A DNA stretch of 64,000 nt from contig NW_003101681.1 of NCBI RefSeq assembly GCF_000003855.2, positions 2,797,893 through 2,861,892 of the forward strand, given 5' to 3'. This document shows, one piece after another, positions 1-11,405 of this stretch. The notes beneath the pieces are model-generated. The model was given only the letters and a program-made list of their open reading frames with translations. It searched no databases and was not told where the DNA came from. This stretch comes from Blastomyces gilchristii SLH14081 (taxonomy: Eukaryota; Ascomycota; Eurotiomycetes; Onygenales; Ajellomycetaceae). Positions within the stretch are counted from its first letter, which is position 1. Every line of letters starts with the position of its first letter. The position numbers were made by a program, and so were the translations under genes.

Positions 1-1100
1 GCCAACGCCGTCGCCTTCACCTCTCCCACTGCGACAATTGCCAGCAACAAGCAAAACGCCCCGTTCAAAATCCCAGAAACAACGAAGGTTCCCCCCGTAG
101 ATGGTGGACGCGCTCGCAAACTGGTTCGTCGGGCGACCACTACAGAGGCGCCAGCTTCAGTCTGTGGTTACTTTGCAGGCTCCAAGCGTCAGATTTCCTC
201 TCCAGAATCAAAACTCTACAGTAAGACCGTTTATAATCGAACTAAATGACCCATATATATATATATACAGAATCCCGTCTGGCTTGCTACAATAGCAATG
301 CCTGCGTCTTCCATTCCTCCAACGCCAACTTCCCCCCAATGATGGGCTGCTGTCCGACGGTGTCCACCACCACGCATTGCACGTTTATCAGCACCTGCTA
401 CGGCAGCTCTCAGCTCGCAGAAACCTCATCACTTCGCGCCTATTCCAATGATCCGTTTGTGATGCTGTGTACCGGCGACCAAGACCCGCACTGCCACACT
501 AGAACTTGGCCCGGTCTCTCCATCGCGGATTACAAATGTACCCATTCAGCCTCCTCAGGCGCTGAGACGATGTTCACCATCGGCTCTCTGACCGATGTCA
601 CGATCGATGCGGACCAGATTACGGAAACCATGACGATTTCCTGGGTCGACGACTCGGTTTTATTGGCGATCCGGGGTCCCTCTGCTACGGGGATTACCGG
701 TACCGAGACCACAGGTCCACAAACCACAGCGACAGAGAGCGGAACCGCACAACCACAACCAGGAGACGACAACAGCGACTCTGATGAAGACTCCGACTCA
801 AAGACGTCGACAGGAACGATTGTCGGCGGTGTTATTGGCGGCGTTGGCGGCGTGCTTGTCGTTGTTATCATCGTACTGTTTGTCTGGAGGTCTAAGCGGA
901 AACGGGCGGCGGAAACAACGGAGACGGTCGCAGATAAGGCTGACCCGGAGCCACCATCACCCTTTGATGGGGGTGGTGGTGACACGGAGCCTATGATTCA
1001 TGAAATGCATGACATTGACGCCCGCCAGCGACAGGAGCTGATGCCAGAACGAACCTATGTAGAACTGCCTGCACCGGAAGTGCGACACCAGCTCGAATAG
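1..1100 (+). CDS. single-pass membrane protein with Cys-rich ectodomain (5' end outside window)
   Basis: Partial gene, exons <1..220 and 271..1100, with a 50-bp GT-AG intron in phase 1; the true start lies left of the window. The visible part has a cysteine-rich extracellular region starting around VCGYF and including GCCPTVSTTTHC, then a Ser/Thr/Asp-rich stalk, one transmembrane helix (VGGVIGGVGGVLVVVIIVLF, about position 830-885) followed at once by the basic stop-transfer stretch WRSKRKR, and an acidic cytoplasmic tail of about 65 residues. This is the layout of the fungal SKG6/Mid2-like membrane proteins, which are thought to act as cell-surface or wall-stress sensors. I recognise the architecture, not a named orthologue, so the sensor role is inference. 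A T-rich stretch follows the stop codon. Confidence 0.75.
221..270 (+). other. intron in the membrane-protein gene
   Basis: Begins GTAAGA and ends ATACAG, and holds an (AT)n run. Removing it joins ...SKLY to K-SRLACYNSN in one open frame, which extends the ectodomain upstream of the first ATG visible in the second exon. Confidence 0.75.
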
Positions 1101-2195
1101 AAGGTTTTTTTTTCTTCTTTTTTCATTATGGTTCTAACGGTTTCTATATAAATACCCCCCTTTTCCGTTCCATTTTTGTATTTTGGTATATTAATGATTT
1201 TGTATATTTTGCAATCTTTCAAGCAATGAACATGTACTCTTTTTGAAGGCATTTCAGCGTGAAAGCGCTTTCAGATGTCAAAATTCCATTTGCGGGACCT
1301 GTTGTTGATTATTAATGAATGAGACCGAGTTCTAGCAGTACAGATGTATATGTATGTACAGTAGTACATCTGCGCTCAGCACGCAATGGAGAGCTAGCTA
1401 TGCCATTATTCGGTATAACTACAAAATATAAATTGTACATCATAAGATAAGACGATTGACATGCAGACTAGAATCACGCTAAGCGACAGGAGAACCAGCG
1501 AGGAAAACTGTCAAATAATTGAGAGGAGATAAAAATAGATCAAAAACAACCTCCATATTTCATCGACGGCAGGGCAGCAAAAGCCCCAAAGTTCAAACCC
1601 ATAGCTAAAAATAAATATATCTAAACCCCTATCAATAATGATAATGGCCGGTATTAAAGATAGATTATCCGCCCAACCAACCCTATTGATAGTGATCCCA
1701 CGATTATGCCGTTTCCGTTCCAATTTCATCCAGATAGTTAAAAAGAAAAAAATAAAAGTAAAGGAATAAAAAAGAAGAAAATAAATAAAAACGATAAGAT
1801 GTTGTAAATGCCAAATAGCCGAAATAGAAATAAAAATTAAACTGTAAGAAGGAGCTGCCTGAAATTAGAATACAATTGTAGCCTGCGCGGAACCTGGGGT
1901 GGGTACTGGCATCTTTTATCTCCATCGCTCTTTTGCTGTCCCATCCCATCCGTCCCGTTCCCTTTCCCGCTCGTGCTGGTCCTCTCGCCCATCCCCTCCA
2001 TACCGCCACAGTCTTGGACCGAAAATTGAAACCGTCTTCCTTCCATCACTTGCTGGCGAAAATGTGAAATTCCGAAGCTGAAAACTACATCTGGCGGGGG
2101 TTGGGGGGGGGGGGGGGGGGGGGGGAGGCAAAGAAAAAATTTTGAAAGGCTATACAAAAAGAAAAACAAGCCCAAAGCCTCCATCCATGTCAGGG

Positions 2196-2237
<42 letters not shown>

Positions 2238-2283
2238 AAGGAATAAGAAGCGTCGTTTTTCGTGAATCCTTCTTCTTTGCCTA
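1101..2283. other. intergenic, low complexity
   Basis: No gene seen. It lies between convergent genes and holds 3' flanks only. A run of 23 G lies at 2103-2125 and a run of 34 A at 2196-2229, close to the 3' end of the AT-hook gene. Around 1348-1372 a partly self-complementary stretch built on GTACAGTAGTAC is present. Confidence 0.6.
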
Positions 2284-3219
2284 TCACCCCCATCTGTCCA
2301 CAGCCTCTTTCTCAGCAGCTTCTCTAGAGAACGTAGTCCACGGCTGCGGCGCGTCAGCAGCGTCATTGTCAATCTTCGTCCCCTTGAATTTGCAACTGCT
2401 CCCAAGAGCAGGGAAGCCCGCCACACCATTGAAGGTAATGGCTTCATTGGTCGTGAACTCGATGTAACCATCTTGCGACGTCGTGCCTTCCTCTGAATGA
2501 ATTTCCCCTTCGCTCGTCGATCTACCACGCCAGCTAAAGTAAACGCGGCGATCCTTCACTGGAGCGGATTGCGTCGCGTGGGGGAGATCGCCTCCGTTCC
2601 CACTGCTGCTCGCCTCCGCTTCTTCATCGACATTGCCTGCTGCACCACTCTTACTCATCACGGCGCGGAATTTCTTCAGCGTGGGCTTGTCTGCAGCGAA
2701 CAGCATCGTGCCCTCAAGGATGCCCAGATTGAATCCACCAATCAATCCCAGGGGGCTTTCTGACGTCCTTGTAATCGTAAGCTCCATCTCTTCCGCCTCG
2801 TTTGGCCAATTCTCCTCCACCTCCTTGCACTCCAGTGAGTAGATACCGATTATTTTATCCAGGGGGAAGCCAGATGAGCTCTCCACCGTGCCATTGATAT
2901 CTTCGGATGCAGCATCTGTAGTTACTTTCCTGGGTCTGCCGCGTTTTGACGGCGCGGCAGTTGTGGCAGTGGTGGTAGTAGGTATATCAGAGTTCAGTCG
3001 CGGTTTTTTGCTAGGAGCGGTTGGATCATCTTTCCTTGGCCGGCCACGCCCTCTCTTTGGACCGGTAGGGGCTGGTTTAGGAGGCTCGCTGGGGTTCTTG
3101 CGTGGTCTACCTCTCTTTCTTGGAGGTCCAGCTGGGGGCGAGAGTTTCTTCACGGGGTTTCCTGTAGCGTCTAGCTTTGGAGGACGACCTCGCTTTCTAG
3201 GTAAGGGGGCGTCAGCCAT
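2284..3219 (-). CDS. AT-hook DNA-binding protein
   Basis: Single exon, 311 residues. The ORF runs open further upstream, but the ATG at 3219 (MADAPLPRKRGRPPK) is preferred because the first AT-hook starts eight residues later and the 60 residues above it look like untranslated sequence. Four AT-hook motifs lie in the first 120 residues (KRGRPPK, KRGRPRK, RGRGRPRK, KRGRPRK), separated by Pro/Thr-rich linkers; such hooks bind the minor groove of AT-rich DNA. The C-terminal 190 residues form an acidic, probably folded region (FPLDKIIGIYSLEC to CKFKGTKI) that I cannot name. Likely a nuclear chromatin-associated protein. AT-hook proteins are plausible readers of AT-rich blocks such as the one at the right of this window, but nothing in the sequence links the two. 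Confidence 0.8.
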   Translation of the reverse strand: MADAPLPRKRGRPPKLDATGNPVKKLSPPAGPPRKRGRPRKNPSEPPKPAPTGPKRGRGRPRKDDPTAPSKKPRLNSDIPTTTTATTAAPSKRGRPRKVTTDAASEDINGTVESSSGFPLDKIIGIYSLECKEVEENWPNEAEEMELTITRTSESPLGLIGGFNLGILEGTMLFAADKPTLKKFRAVMSKSGAAGNVDEEAEASSSGNGGDLPHATQSAPVKDRRVYFSWRGRSTSEGEIHSEEGTTSQDGYIEFTTNEAITFNGVAGFPALGSSCKFKGTKIDNDAADAPQPWTTFSREAAEKEAVDRWG

Positions 3220-4269
3220 AGCAGTGGTATACGTGGGTAGAAGGATGGGATCTTGCCCAATTGTCCGAATTGGATGGAGTATCGAGCTGCAAGATATGTA
3301 AGGGGATGGAGATGAAACGGGAAACTTGGGAAAGGGGAGAGAAATAAGAAATCGAGCACGGGGTGAAGCTGGGAATGGCAGGAGCACAGGGGCTGTCACC
3401 GCTTTCCTGATTCGGAACTTGGGGCCGGGCCAGACCCAAAGAAGCTAGCGTACATTCTGCCACAATTTTATTTACTTGGCACGCTAAGGAAAGGAGACCT
3501 TTCCTCTTCGATACTAGTGGATATCCTACAACCTCGGTTGGGTTGAAACCTTAGATCTTCTAAATCTACAGCGTATACGCCATATGTATATAGAGAGATG
3601 ACGGGCGGGACTGAAGCACAACGGAGAAGCAATAGGTAGGAGGGAATAGTGTCCAGGGAAGTTTGTAGCCCAAAAAGTCCAAGTACTCAATTAATTAAAC
3701 GGATCGGAGTTTGTGCTACGTATCAATGGGTTTCTGCATATACCTATCCTCTCTGTTCTCTGCTACATTCATCTTAAAAACTGAAGCTACGAAAAGAGGG
3801 AGTCGTCAAAAAGGATCTAAACAAATATTAGATCAAGTGGATAGTATGAATTGAATAATAGGGCTGGAAGATAATCATTACTAGAATAAGTAAAAAAGGA
3901 ACTTTATGGATAAACAAAAGGCCTGGTCAACCAATATAACATGCATCCATATACATACACGTATATATACTTCTATCTCAGGCAATCAACGGTACAGGCA
4001 TGTACAGAGTCATACAAGCTGAAATTACCGCACACAAACACCTAAAAGGTCAAAAACCAATCAACCCCAATGAATCTAAGAAAGCAAAGGAAGCAAAGAA
4101 GCAAGAAATAAGGTCGTCAAAGCTCTGATGCTATGTAAAGGCAAGATCCAAAAAGAAAAAAGAAAAAGGGTAAGATATTAGAAGCACCGTAAGCATGCCG
4201 AAAGACAAAAGAAATGCAGCTCACCCCTGCACGCAACGACGCTGAGTTAAACAAGGGCTTGAAGGATCC
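3220..4269. other. intergenic between AT-hook and SEC14-like genes
   Basis: Promoter side of the AT-hook gene (3220-3480) and 3' flank of the SEC14-like gene. No other gene seen; (AT)-rich stretches around 3940-3980. Confidence 0.55.
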
Positions 4270-5102
4270 TCATGCAGTGGTCGGAATTGGCGACCCTTTA
4301 TCAGCAGCTGCAGATGCGGGCTCAGGAACTTTTTCATTGTCCACTTCCAAAGCCGCAAGGCCTGCCGTGACCGCATCCATGTTTACGCCGCCCCTCCCGT
4401 CTCCATTTATCACTACCTCTTTCTCCGCAAGTGCTTCACTCCCCGCAGTACTAACCCCAGCACTGGCATCGGTACCCCGGCCATGTTTCGCCCGCGATAT
4501 CGTAAGAGTCCTCCTCCGATCAACCCCGTCCAGACTCCCCATAATCTCCACCGTCTCTTCATTCCACGCAACGGGCCCGTTGACAAAATCCGTCCTTGTA
4601 TCCCCCGTCACAGGCACAGATAGGTCTGCAGCGGAGACATCATTAGTCCCCCTTTCTCCAACGCGCATCAAGACGCTTGCGAGTTTCTTAGCCGGCTCGT
4701 CAAGTGACGGCATGTCCCCCCAGTTCCACTCCAGCTCGCCGCCGTACTGTTTTGGGATGTTGCTGGGGTCCATAAAGGTGCCGAGGGTGGATTTTACTTC
4801 GGATGCGGAGAGGATGAAGATCTTTGATGTTGTCACGGGGTCGAACCAGCGCTTTATCCAGCCCCAGACGGTGGGGAAGAAGGCGGGAGCTCCGATTATC
4901 TGTTCTCTAACGTTAGTTCGTATTCTTCGCTTTCAGCTCTTTTGTTAAAAAGAAAAGTTCCCATTTCCGGTTTCTTCGGAGTAAAAGGCTGGCTGTCTTT
5001 GTATGTACGCCCGTTTTGGGACGGATGGAATACCCATCCCAACAACCAAGGGACGGAACTGATGATATCCATGCTGAGATAGCAATGAAACACACACACA
5101 CC

Positions 5103-5138
<36 letters not shown>

Positions 5139-6383
5139 GAAAAAAGAAAAAGAAAAGAAAAAGAAAAAGAAAAAGGCGGCTAAAGAGTGAAAAGAAAGGG
5201 CTCCACATACAAATATTCTATCCAAAGTCTCCGGATAATGTGCTGTCGCCAACACGCTTGCATCCTGCATATGTCCTTTTAGATTCCAAAACTGCTTAAG
5301 TCCCACGCCCGAAATATCCACAATATTCGTCGTGTTCACAATCGGAGTCTCCGGATGCGGCCGCTCTAGCTCGCTACACAACGGCAGCACAAACCGGATC
5401 ATGTTCTCATACAGCGCAAAGAGACGGAGGAGCCGTGCTGGTACTTTGGAGGAGGCGTGGGTTGCGGATGTTTTGCTGGTTGAGGCACCGGACGAGTAGG
5501 CTGCCATGTTCTTGCTGTTTAGGTTCTTTATTACGAAGACGTAGATGGGAATTCCACGGCGGTCTCGTCGGCCGGTCCATTGTGGGTACTGTGTGTAAAG
5601 AAAGAAAAAGGGGCCCGTCAGCCACTCAGTCACTCCGTGAACGAGGTTCCATTTTTAGTTATTATGTCCAAAGGGGGCAGCCGTATAAAAAAATTGGTAG
5701 ACGCAATGAAAATAAAGTTACTGACCACTCTGCGCGCCTCTTCATAAGAATCAATATCAAAATTCTGATATAGCGCGTCGATTTGGTTTGTCTTGCGCCA
5801 TTCTTCCGTCGACTGGAACTGATCCAGCGCACCCTTCACGTCGAATCTACGCGCGCGAAGAAATCGGCTAATTTTGCAAACACGATCGGGAAAAAAAAAG
5901 TTAGATCTAGGTAAACCCAATTGCGTTTTCACTTCGAAGAAAATAGCTCTCATTGAGAAGACCCCACGGAACACACATCCCTCCCCTCCTTTCTCCCCTG
6001 GAACACGGAAACACTAATATGAGGGATGAATATATATATTAGGGTGGTAGTGCGTACAGTAATGTAGAATCATCATGGCTTGCGGGAGTTTCACCATGCG
6101 CTTCGGTATATAATTGTTCCTCTTTTAAGATGGACTTGAAAGCGTCTAGGGCTTCCGACTGTTGCGGGGATAGGTGATTGAGGAAACCCAATAGCGGATC
6201 GGGGCCCTCAGTGGCCTCTCCCTTGCTGGCTTTTGCAGCAGCGGCCTCGAACGACTCAGTTTTTTTCACAGGAGGGTGCTCTTGAGATTGTGGACGCGAC
6301 TTGGGATGGGAGTGCGAGCTTCTTCTCGAGCGCCGGCTTCGGTTTGATCGGTTGGTGGGGGTTCGTGTGAGGGTCATGGTCAT
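4270..6383 (-). CDS. SEC14-like CRAL-TRIO lipid-transfer protein
   Basis: Four exons: 6058..6383, 5726..5867, 5211..5588, 4270..4899, joining to 491 residues in frame. The N-terminus is basic and Ser-rich (RSNRSRRSRRSSHS). The CRAL-TRIO N-terminal helix bundle spans the first two junctions (LLRFLRARRFDVKGALDQF, about residues 108-140). The lipid-binding lobe follows (YPQWTGRRDRRGIPIYVF, NIVDISGVGLKQFWN, YPETLDRIF then IIGAPAFFPTVWGWIKRW, about 157-310), which is the signature of Sec14-type phosphatidylinositol/phosphatidylcholine transfer proteins. The C-terminal 160 residues are acidic, variable and probably disordered. Members exchange phospholipids at Golgi or plasma membranes; the exact paralogue is not decidable here. 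Intron 3 (4900-5210) is long and holds a 28-A run. Confidence 0.9.
5103..5130. repeat. poly(A) run inside intron 3 of the SEC14-like gene
   Basis: 28 consecutive A, followed by about 45 bases of AG-rich low complexity. On the coding strand this is a long pyrimidine tract upstream of the 3' splice site ending at 4900. Confidence 0.8.
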
Positions 6384-7299
6384 GGTCGAGGTGAATAGGC
6401 TTGTATTATTGTATATTTATTTTCTTCTCTGTTTCTGTCTGTCTGTCTTCTTTCTCTTTTTTTGGTTTATATTTGGTCTGTTTTATTGGATATATAATTC
6501 TAACGCTGCCGTTCTTCGACGCAGGGAGACACGGCGCAAACAACGTTCTTTCTTCTCAAGGGGTATCTCAGAACAAAACACGACGTAGGAAAAGACATGG
6601 AGGAATCTAATCTAGAAAAAGGAGAAGAAGGGGAAGAAGAAGAAAGAATCCGAAGGATCCAGCTGAAAGCAAGATCCCACGCAGTTGGCCGTTGGCGGCT
6701 CCTTCAGACGAGACCAGCGCTGAAAATGTATGTATGTTAAATAGTTAGCGCGGGAAGGATTGGTAATAACTAATAGTTATCGGAGTCGGCGGGTACGGAC
6801 TTTACACGGGCTACGGCTGCCCAATTATTACCAGGAGCAAGATACGACTCATACGAGGAATGAGCCAGATGATACTTATGTTACAAGTGGCAAGCCTAAC
6901 ACCTTGGACAAGCGAGGTATGAAAAAAATGAAAGCATGCCAATAGGAATGTATGAAATAAAATAGACATGCATGCATACAACAAATCTACAAAGTAACAG
7001 GCAACAGCTGAAGTAACTACGGAGTAACGGAGTATAGTTAATAGAAAGATAGGTATTGCCTCTGTTGTTGAAATACTAGGTATGATTATTATTTTACATT
7101 TCTGTCCCCTTTGAAGGCGAAAAAATAAATCAAAGTGTTTGTATAATCCAAACATTTGTATGATTCACCGGTCCATCTGCCAAGTGTATTATTTGTATGG
7201 AAAACAAGATCAGATAAAAAACTATACGTCATACCTACCCCGAGTCATCAGAACCCTAATTTAAAGAAAAGCTCCTCCCCCCTTATATCTTTTTGACTT
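6384..7299. other. intergenic between SEC14-like and SND1
   Basis: Holds the promoter of the SEC14-like gene, with pyrimidine-rich tracts at 6415-6470, and the 3' flank of SND1. Two adjacent TACGGAGTA-type motifs lie at 7018-7035. No gene seen. Confidence 0.55.
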
Positions 7300-10093
7300 T
7301 TAGTCCTCCGTCAGATCCCCATATTCCCACATTCCCTTCCGCCCCTCCTTAGCCTCATCCTGCAGCTTCTCCAGATGCTTCAGCGTCTCAGTCGCAGACC
7401 GCTCCCACCCCTTAAGTTTGCGCGGGACCATCGCGAGACCCTCACTGATTACATCGGCATTAATGCTGTGCTCGAGACTCTTCGATTCGGACGGGTCGAG
7501 CAGAGTAACGTGCAATGTACCATCCGGTGCTGTGTAGTCGACATTCGCAACTAATTGGCGATCAAATGTTCGTTCGCCAAGGTATCCTACAGCATCGCGG
7601 AGGTACTCGGGAGACACGGGGAATTGTAGGAAGGACAGGACTGCGTCGGTGGCTTGGGGTCGAACCTTTTGCACGGAGAACTGGGGCTGCGTTAGCGGGC
7701 GGAGACGGGTCCAGGGCACGGTTTCGTAGTTGCCGTAGTCGATGTATATGACGTCCGCCTTCTTGCCTTCCCGATCGTTTCTCCGGATCTTCGCGCGGTA
7801 CCACTCGTTGTCCTCCGTGAATTTGGCTGCGACCAGATCTCCGGCCTTGGGAGGGCCGCTGAGTGGAGTGTCATTGGCCTTGTTGAGGTGGAAGGTTCGG
7901 AACGCGCTCATCATCTCCGTGAGAGCTGTGGTGCCGGCGCCAATTTGCTGGATCTTTAACTTTCCGTCTTCGTCGATGTTCGTAACCATCACGTCGCGGT
8001 AGTCCTTCTCTCGCTGGGGCGCGTCTGCTCCACTGTCTGCGTCATTGGTTCCGCCTACAGTAGCACCCTCGTCCTCCTCCAGATCCTGGCTTGGATCCCA
8101 ACTATGCCACAGGCCCTTTCGCGCCTCTTTCGCTTTCTTTTCTGCTGCGAACAGCTCCGCAGCGTGACCTCCCTGTTCGGCAGAGTAGGCATGGACGGTA
8201 GCAAGGCCTTCTTCAACGAGAATCTTGGCAAAGCTTTCTCTATTGATGTAAAGACTCCCAATGAAGCCACCGACCTTGTCGATTGTCTCGACGTCAATTT
8301 CAACGTCGCGTTGCATACATCTTCGATAGGCGAAGTCGTGCGCTTCTTGTCCAAAAGGCTCTCCACTCTCTCCAGGGTTTCTTGCGGATCTGGGTGCGCG
8401 GATACCGGCAAGGACCAGGGTGAGCTTAGCATTGTCTTTGGAGAGTATGATGGTGAATCGGGAGCCGGATTTTACGAAATCGACGACACCAGGCACCTTT
8501 CTCTGCCGTTGGAGAACAGAAGCCTGAATCTTAGCTTTTTGTACATTTTCGGAGTAGTCCTGAAGCGCTCTGGTTGTTGGGGGTTTGGGTGACCACATTC
8601 CCTTGCCCTCTTTCTGAGCTGCTTCTTCTGCCTGTAGTAGAGTATCGTACTCGGGAGACCGGTCGTCATCGTCACGACGATGCCGGATAACGGAAGCGTA
8701 GCCAGCCTGCACGAGGGCCAATGCCATGTTTGTATTTCCCGAAATGACCGTACCAACCTCCCGTTCCTCGTAACCGTCCGATGCAGGTCTTTTGCCGTCA
8801 ATTTTTACTTTGACATGCTTGCCAATAAGCTTCTTGCGCATAAATTCCTTGGCTTCTGCGACGAAAGGCGCCTGCTTAGGGTCGGACAGCTTTGGTTGTC
8901 TGACACTGCTGAGGCTTACCCGCTTCTCATCCTTTCCAGTCTTCGTTCGCACGAAAATCGTATCTGCGCTAAACACTCGACTCACAACGTAATCCGTTTG
9001 GGCGGCACCAGCGCCGGCTTTGGGGCCAGTATGGCTCAGGAACAATCCCTTCCGCGCTTCCTTCGCGGCGGTTTCAGCCTGCCGTAGAATAGCCATATCC
9101 TTTCCGATCATAGTTGAGTGGTGGTCGGCGCACCTGGCCAGACCAGCGTCGAGAAGGAACTTCGCGATATTGCCATTGGGATGGAGGACGCTGGCAACGA
9201 GTTGATTTTGCAGTGTCAGACCAAGCAGCGAGATCTTGACCTTCCTCTGGAGTAGCCGTAGCTCCACGAACTGCTGAGCCTGTTCTCCAAGTGGTTCGCC
9301 CGGTTGTTCTGTGCCGTCTGCGTTCGTCCGTTTCGTAGCCGGAGCACGGATACCTGCAATGGCAACCAAAGTTTGAATATGTTTATGTGGGGCTACAAGC
9401 AGCCGGACCAGCAGGCGGTCGCCGCTAAGTACCCTCTCAACAACTGCATCAATTTGGTTGCCCTTCTCGCTCTCAATCAGTGCCTTTGGGTCTGGCACTT
9501 CGTGGGCTGTTTCGAGATCCCCGCTAGTCGACCCCCAGACGCCCTTGGATTCTGTCCGGGCACGGTTTTCAAGATCCCGCAGCTTGTCCAGCAGCGTCAA
9601 AGTATCCTCAGATTCTTCCCGCTTGCCCGCATCCTCGCGCACTTTGACCCATCCTTCCGCAACGCAGAGTTCAGGAAGCTCCTGGGTATTGGGAAGTTTC
9701 ACGATGCCGTATTCTCGTTTTGTGGTGGGGACGGTGTAGAGAACCTGGAACTTAATGACCTTGCCTACGAGCAGTTCACGGAGGAATTCTCGAGATTGGA
9801 AGGCAAATGGCTGTTTGAGTGAGGTCAAATCAAAGCAGTATTCTTATGTTAGCGTAGATCTCCCTCAACGACAGAGTGGCAGGCCAATGAAAGGCCACAC
9901 AGGGGCCTCCGGGCAAGGGGAAAATAGGAGGAATGGTTAATTTATAATTTACCTCATCGCCTTCTCTTCGTAGTCGCGGAGCGGAGACATAGGCCAAGCT
10001 CAATGTCCGTTCCTGGCTACGGTTGGTGACATGTGTCAAGATGAGGGTATCGCCAGACAGAATGGCCTTGACGCGGGCTTCCAGGAGAGACAT
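7300..10093 (-). CDS. SND1: Tudor staphylococcal nuclease (Tudor-SN / SND1)
   Basis: Two exons, 9953..10093 and 7300..9810, joined in phase 0 by a 142-bp intron (GTAAAT to AAACAG), giving 883 residues, the usual length of the family. The start MSLLEARVKAILSGDTLIL matches the first strand of an SNase-like domain. Four SNase-like domains follow in tandem (landmarks VVERVLSGDRLLVRLL, DYVVSRVFSADTIFVRT, VVDFVKSGSRFTIILS). A Tudor domain sits at about residues 697-750 (GDLVAAKFTEDNEWYRAKI and IYIDYGNYETV), embedded in a split fifth SNase fold. Tudor-SN proteins are cytoplasmic RNA-binding factors of splicing, stress granules and small-RNA metabolism; the Tudor cage binds methylarginine. The in-frame ATG at 9828 is intron-derived and not the start. 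Confidence 0.95.
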
Positions 10094-11405
10094 GGTGATG
10101 GTCAACGGTGGAATTGACAGTAACGGGCTAGGGATGGAGGAACCAAACGGGTAGGAATATAGGAATAAGCAGTAGTTATAGTACACAGTAGTTATGGTGT
10201 GTTTGAGAGAATTGAATACTCGGCGAGCGGTGCAGTGGGAGTTGATGGGGGTTCGGCGCTGGAGCTAAGACGGCAGCAACTAGCAAAGGTTCAGCCACGG
10301 CCAGGGGATCCAGACCAGCAATCTACTGTCGAGGAGCCGAGCCATGGATGGCAGTATAATATTTATTTTCACTAGGGTTTCGAGATTGAGTTTACCGTAT
10401 ATGTAGTTACAGGAAAGGAAAAACTCAATATATATACACGTAGCTGCTACTATCAAGAGTGTAGTTAACTATCCGCAGGGAAGTTATCTTGGTTACCCAA
10501 GAATCAGAGTACACTGTCCAAAAATTAACTCTTGCTTGCTGGAACCAAGTTGAGCTGCTTGGATTGGTTTGAGCCAGCAAATAAACGCGACCGAAAGAAG
10601 CTCTGAGGAAGAAGAGATAAACTTCCAAGACTTGGTTGAGAGAAAACAGTTGGTTCGGGCCCGGAGGAGCGGTTCAGTGTCTTTGGTTCAACGTTTAACT
10701 TTATATATAATATGCTGAGGGGGGAGATATATTCCAACAGCCATTCTGCACACCGTTTCAAGAACAGACATCATCAAGGAGATGAGGTAAATCACGAAAT
10801 ACTGGAACCCTTCCAAAGAGCAAAGCCAGGAGGTAATTTTCATAGTGGGTGGTAAAGTTGAATGTGTCGGATATGGGAGTGAAGGGGTCCACCTAGCTCA
10901 ATGACCTTTATCCCCCAGACCCAGTAGTATAGCGTATAGCAAGCCAGCGGACACTCTTTAGGCCAGTTAGAGTCAGCAATCAAGAAGGGTTTCTGCGAGA
11001 AAATAGGTAAGCTTCGAACTCTGCGGTGGTAAGCCATTTATGGGTTGGGTGCAGGGTGCTATGAGATTGATTTCTGTCGTTGAAATATTTATACTGCTAA
11101 TTAATTGACCGGCCTCGATTCAACAATATTCATGCAATCGTGTCTCTGTGCCTGTAAAGGTCGGTAAGGCTCTAGGCATCTGAACCTCCTCATGCTATGG
11201 TGCCTAACAATGTTAAATACCAAAGGTTGAAGATTTTGAAATGAGAGTCATATTGCTAGAGTGATGCGACATTTCCATAACCAAAGGTCATTCTACTATC
11301 GGATTTCCCTCCCCCAGCTTACACAGAAGGAAATAGGTACCTTAATAACTACATGGAACAGGACCTTGGTACTATCTCCTACATATCCGTTTATGAAAAC
11401 TCCCA
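10094..11405. other. intergenic between SND1 and DUF2855 gene
   Basis: Promoter side of SND1 and 3' side of the DUF2855 gene. No convincing ORF. AT-rich with scattered short microsatellites. Confidence 0.55.

Noticed and set aside
4214..4948. 244-codon ORF on the + strand
   Set aside because: Lies opposite the last exon of the SEC14-like gene; Ser/Thr/Pro-rich shadow frame.
8104..8592. 162-codon ORF on the + strand within SND1
   Set aside because: Antisense shadow of a well-supported SNase-domain gene.
10425..11037. Minus-strand small ORFs between SND1 and DUF2855
   Set aside because: Short, no domain, no consistent splice phase; treated as chance.
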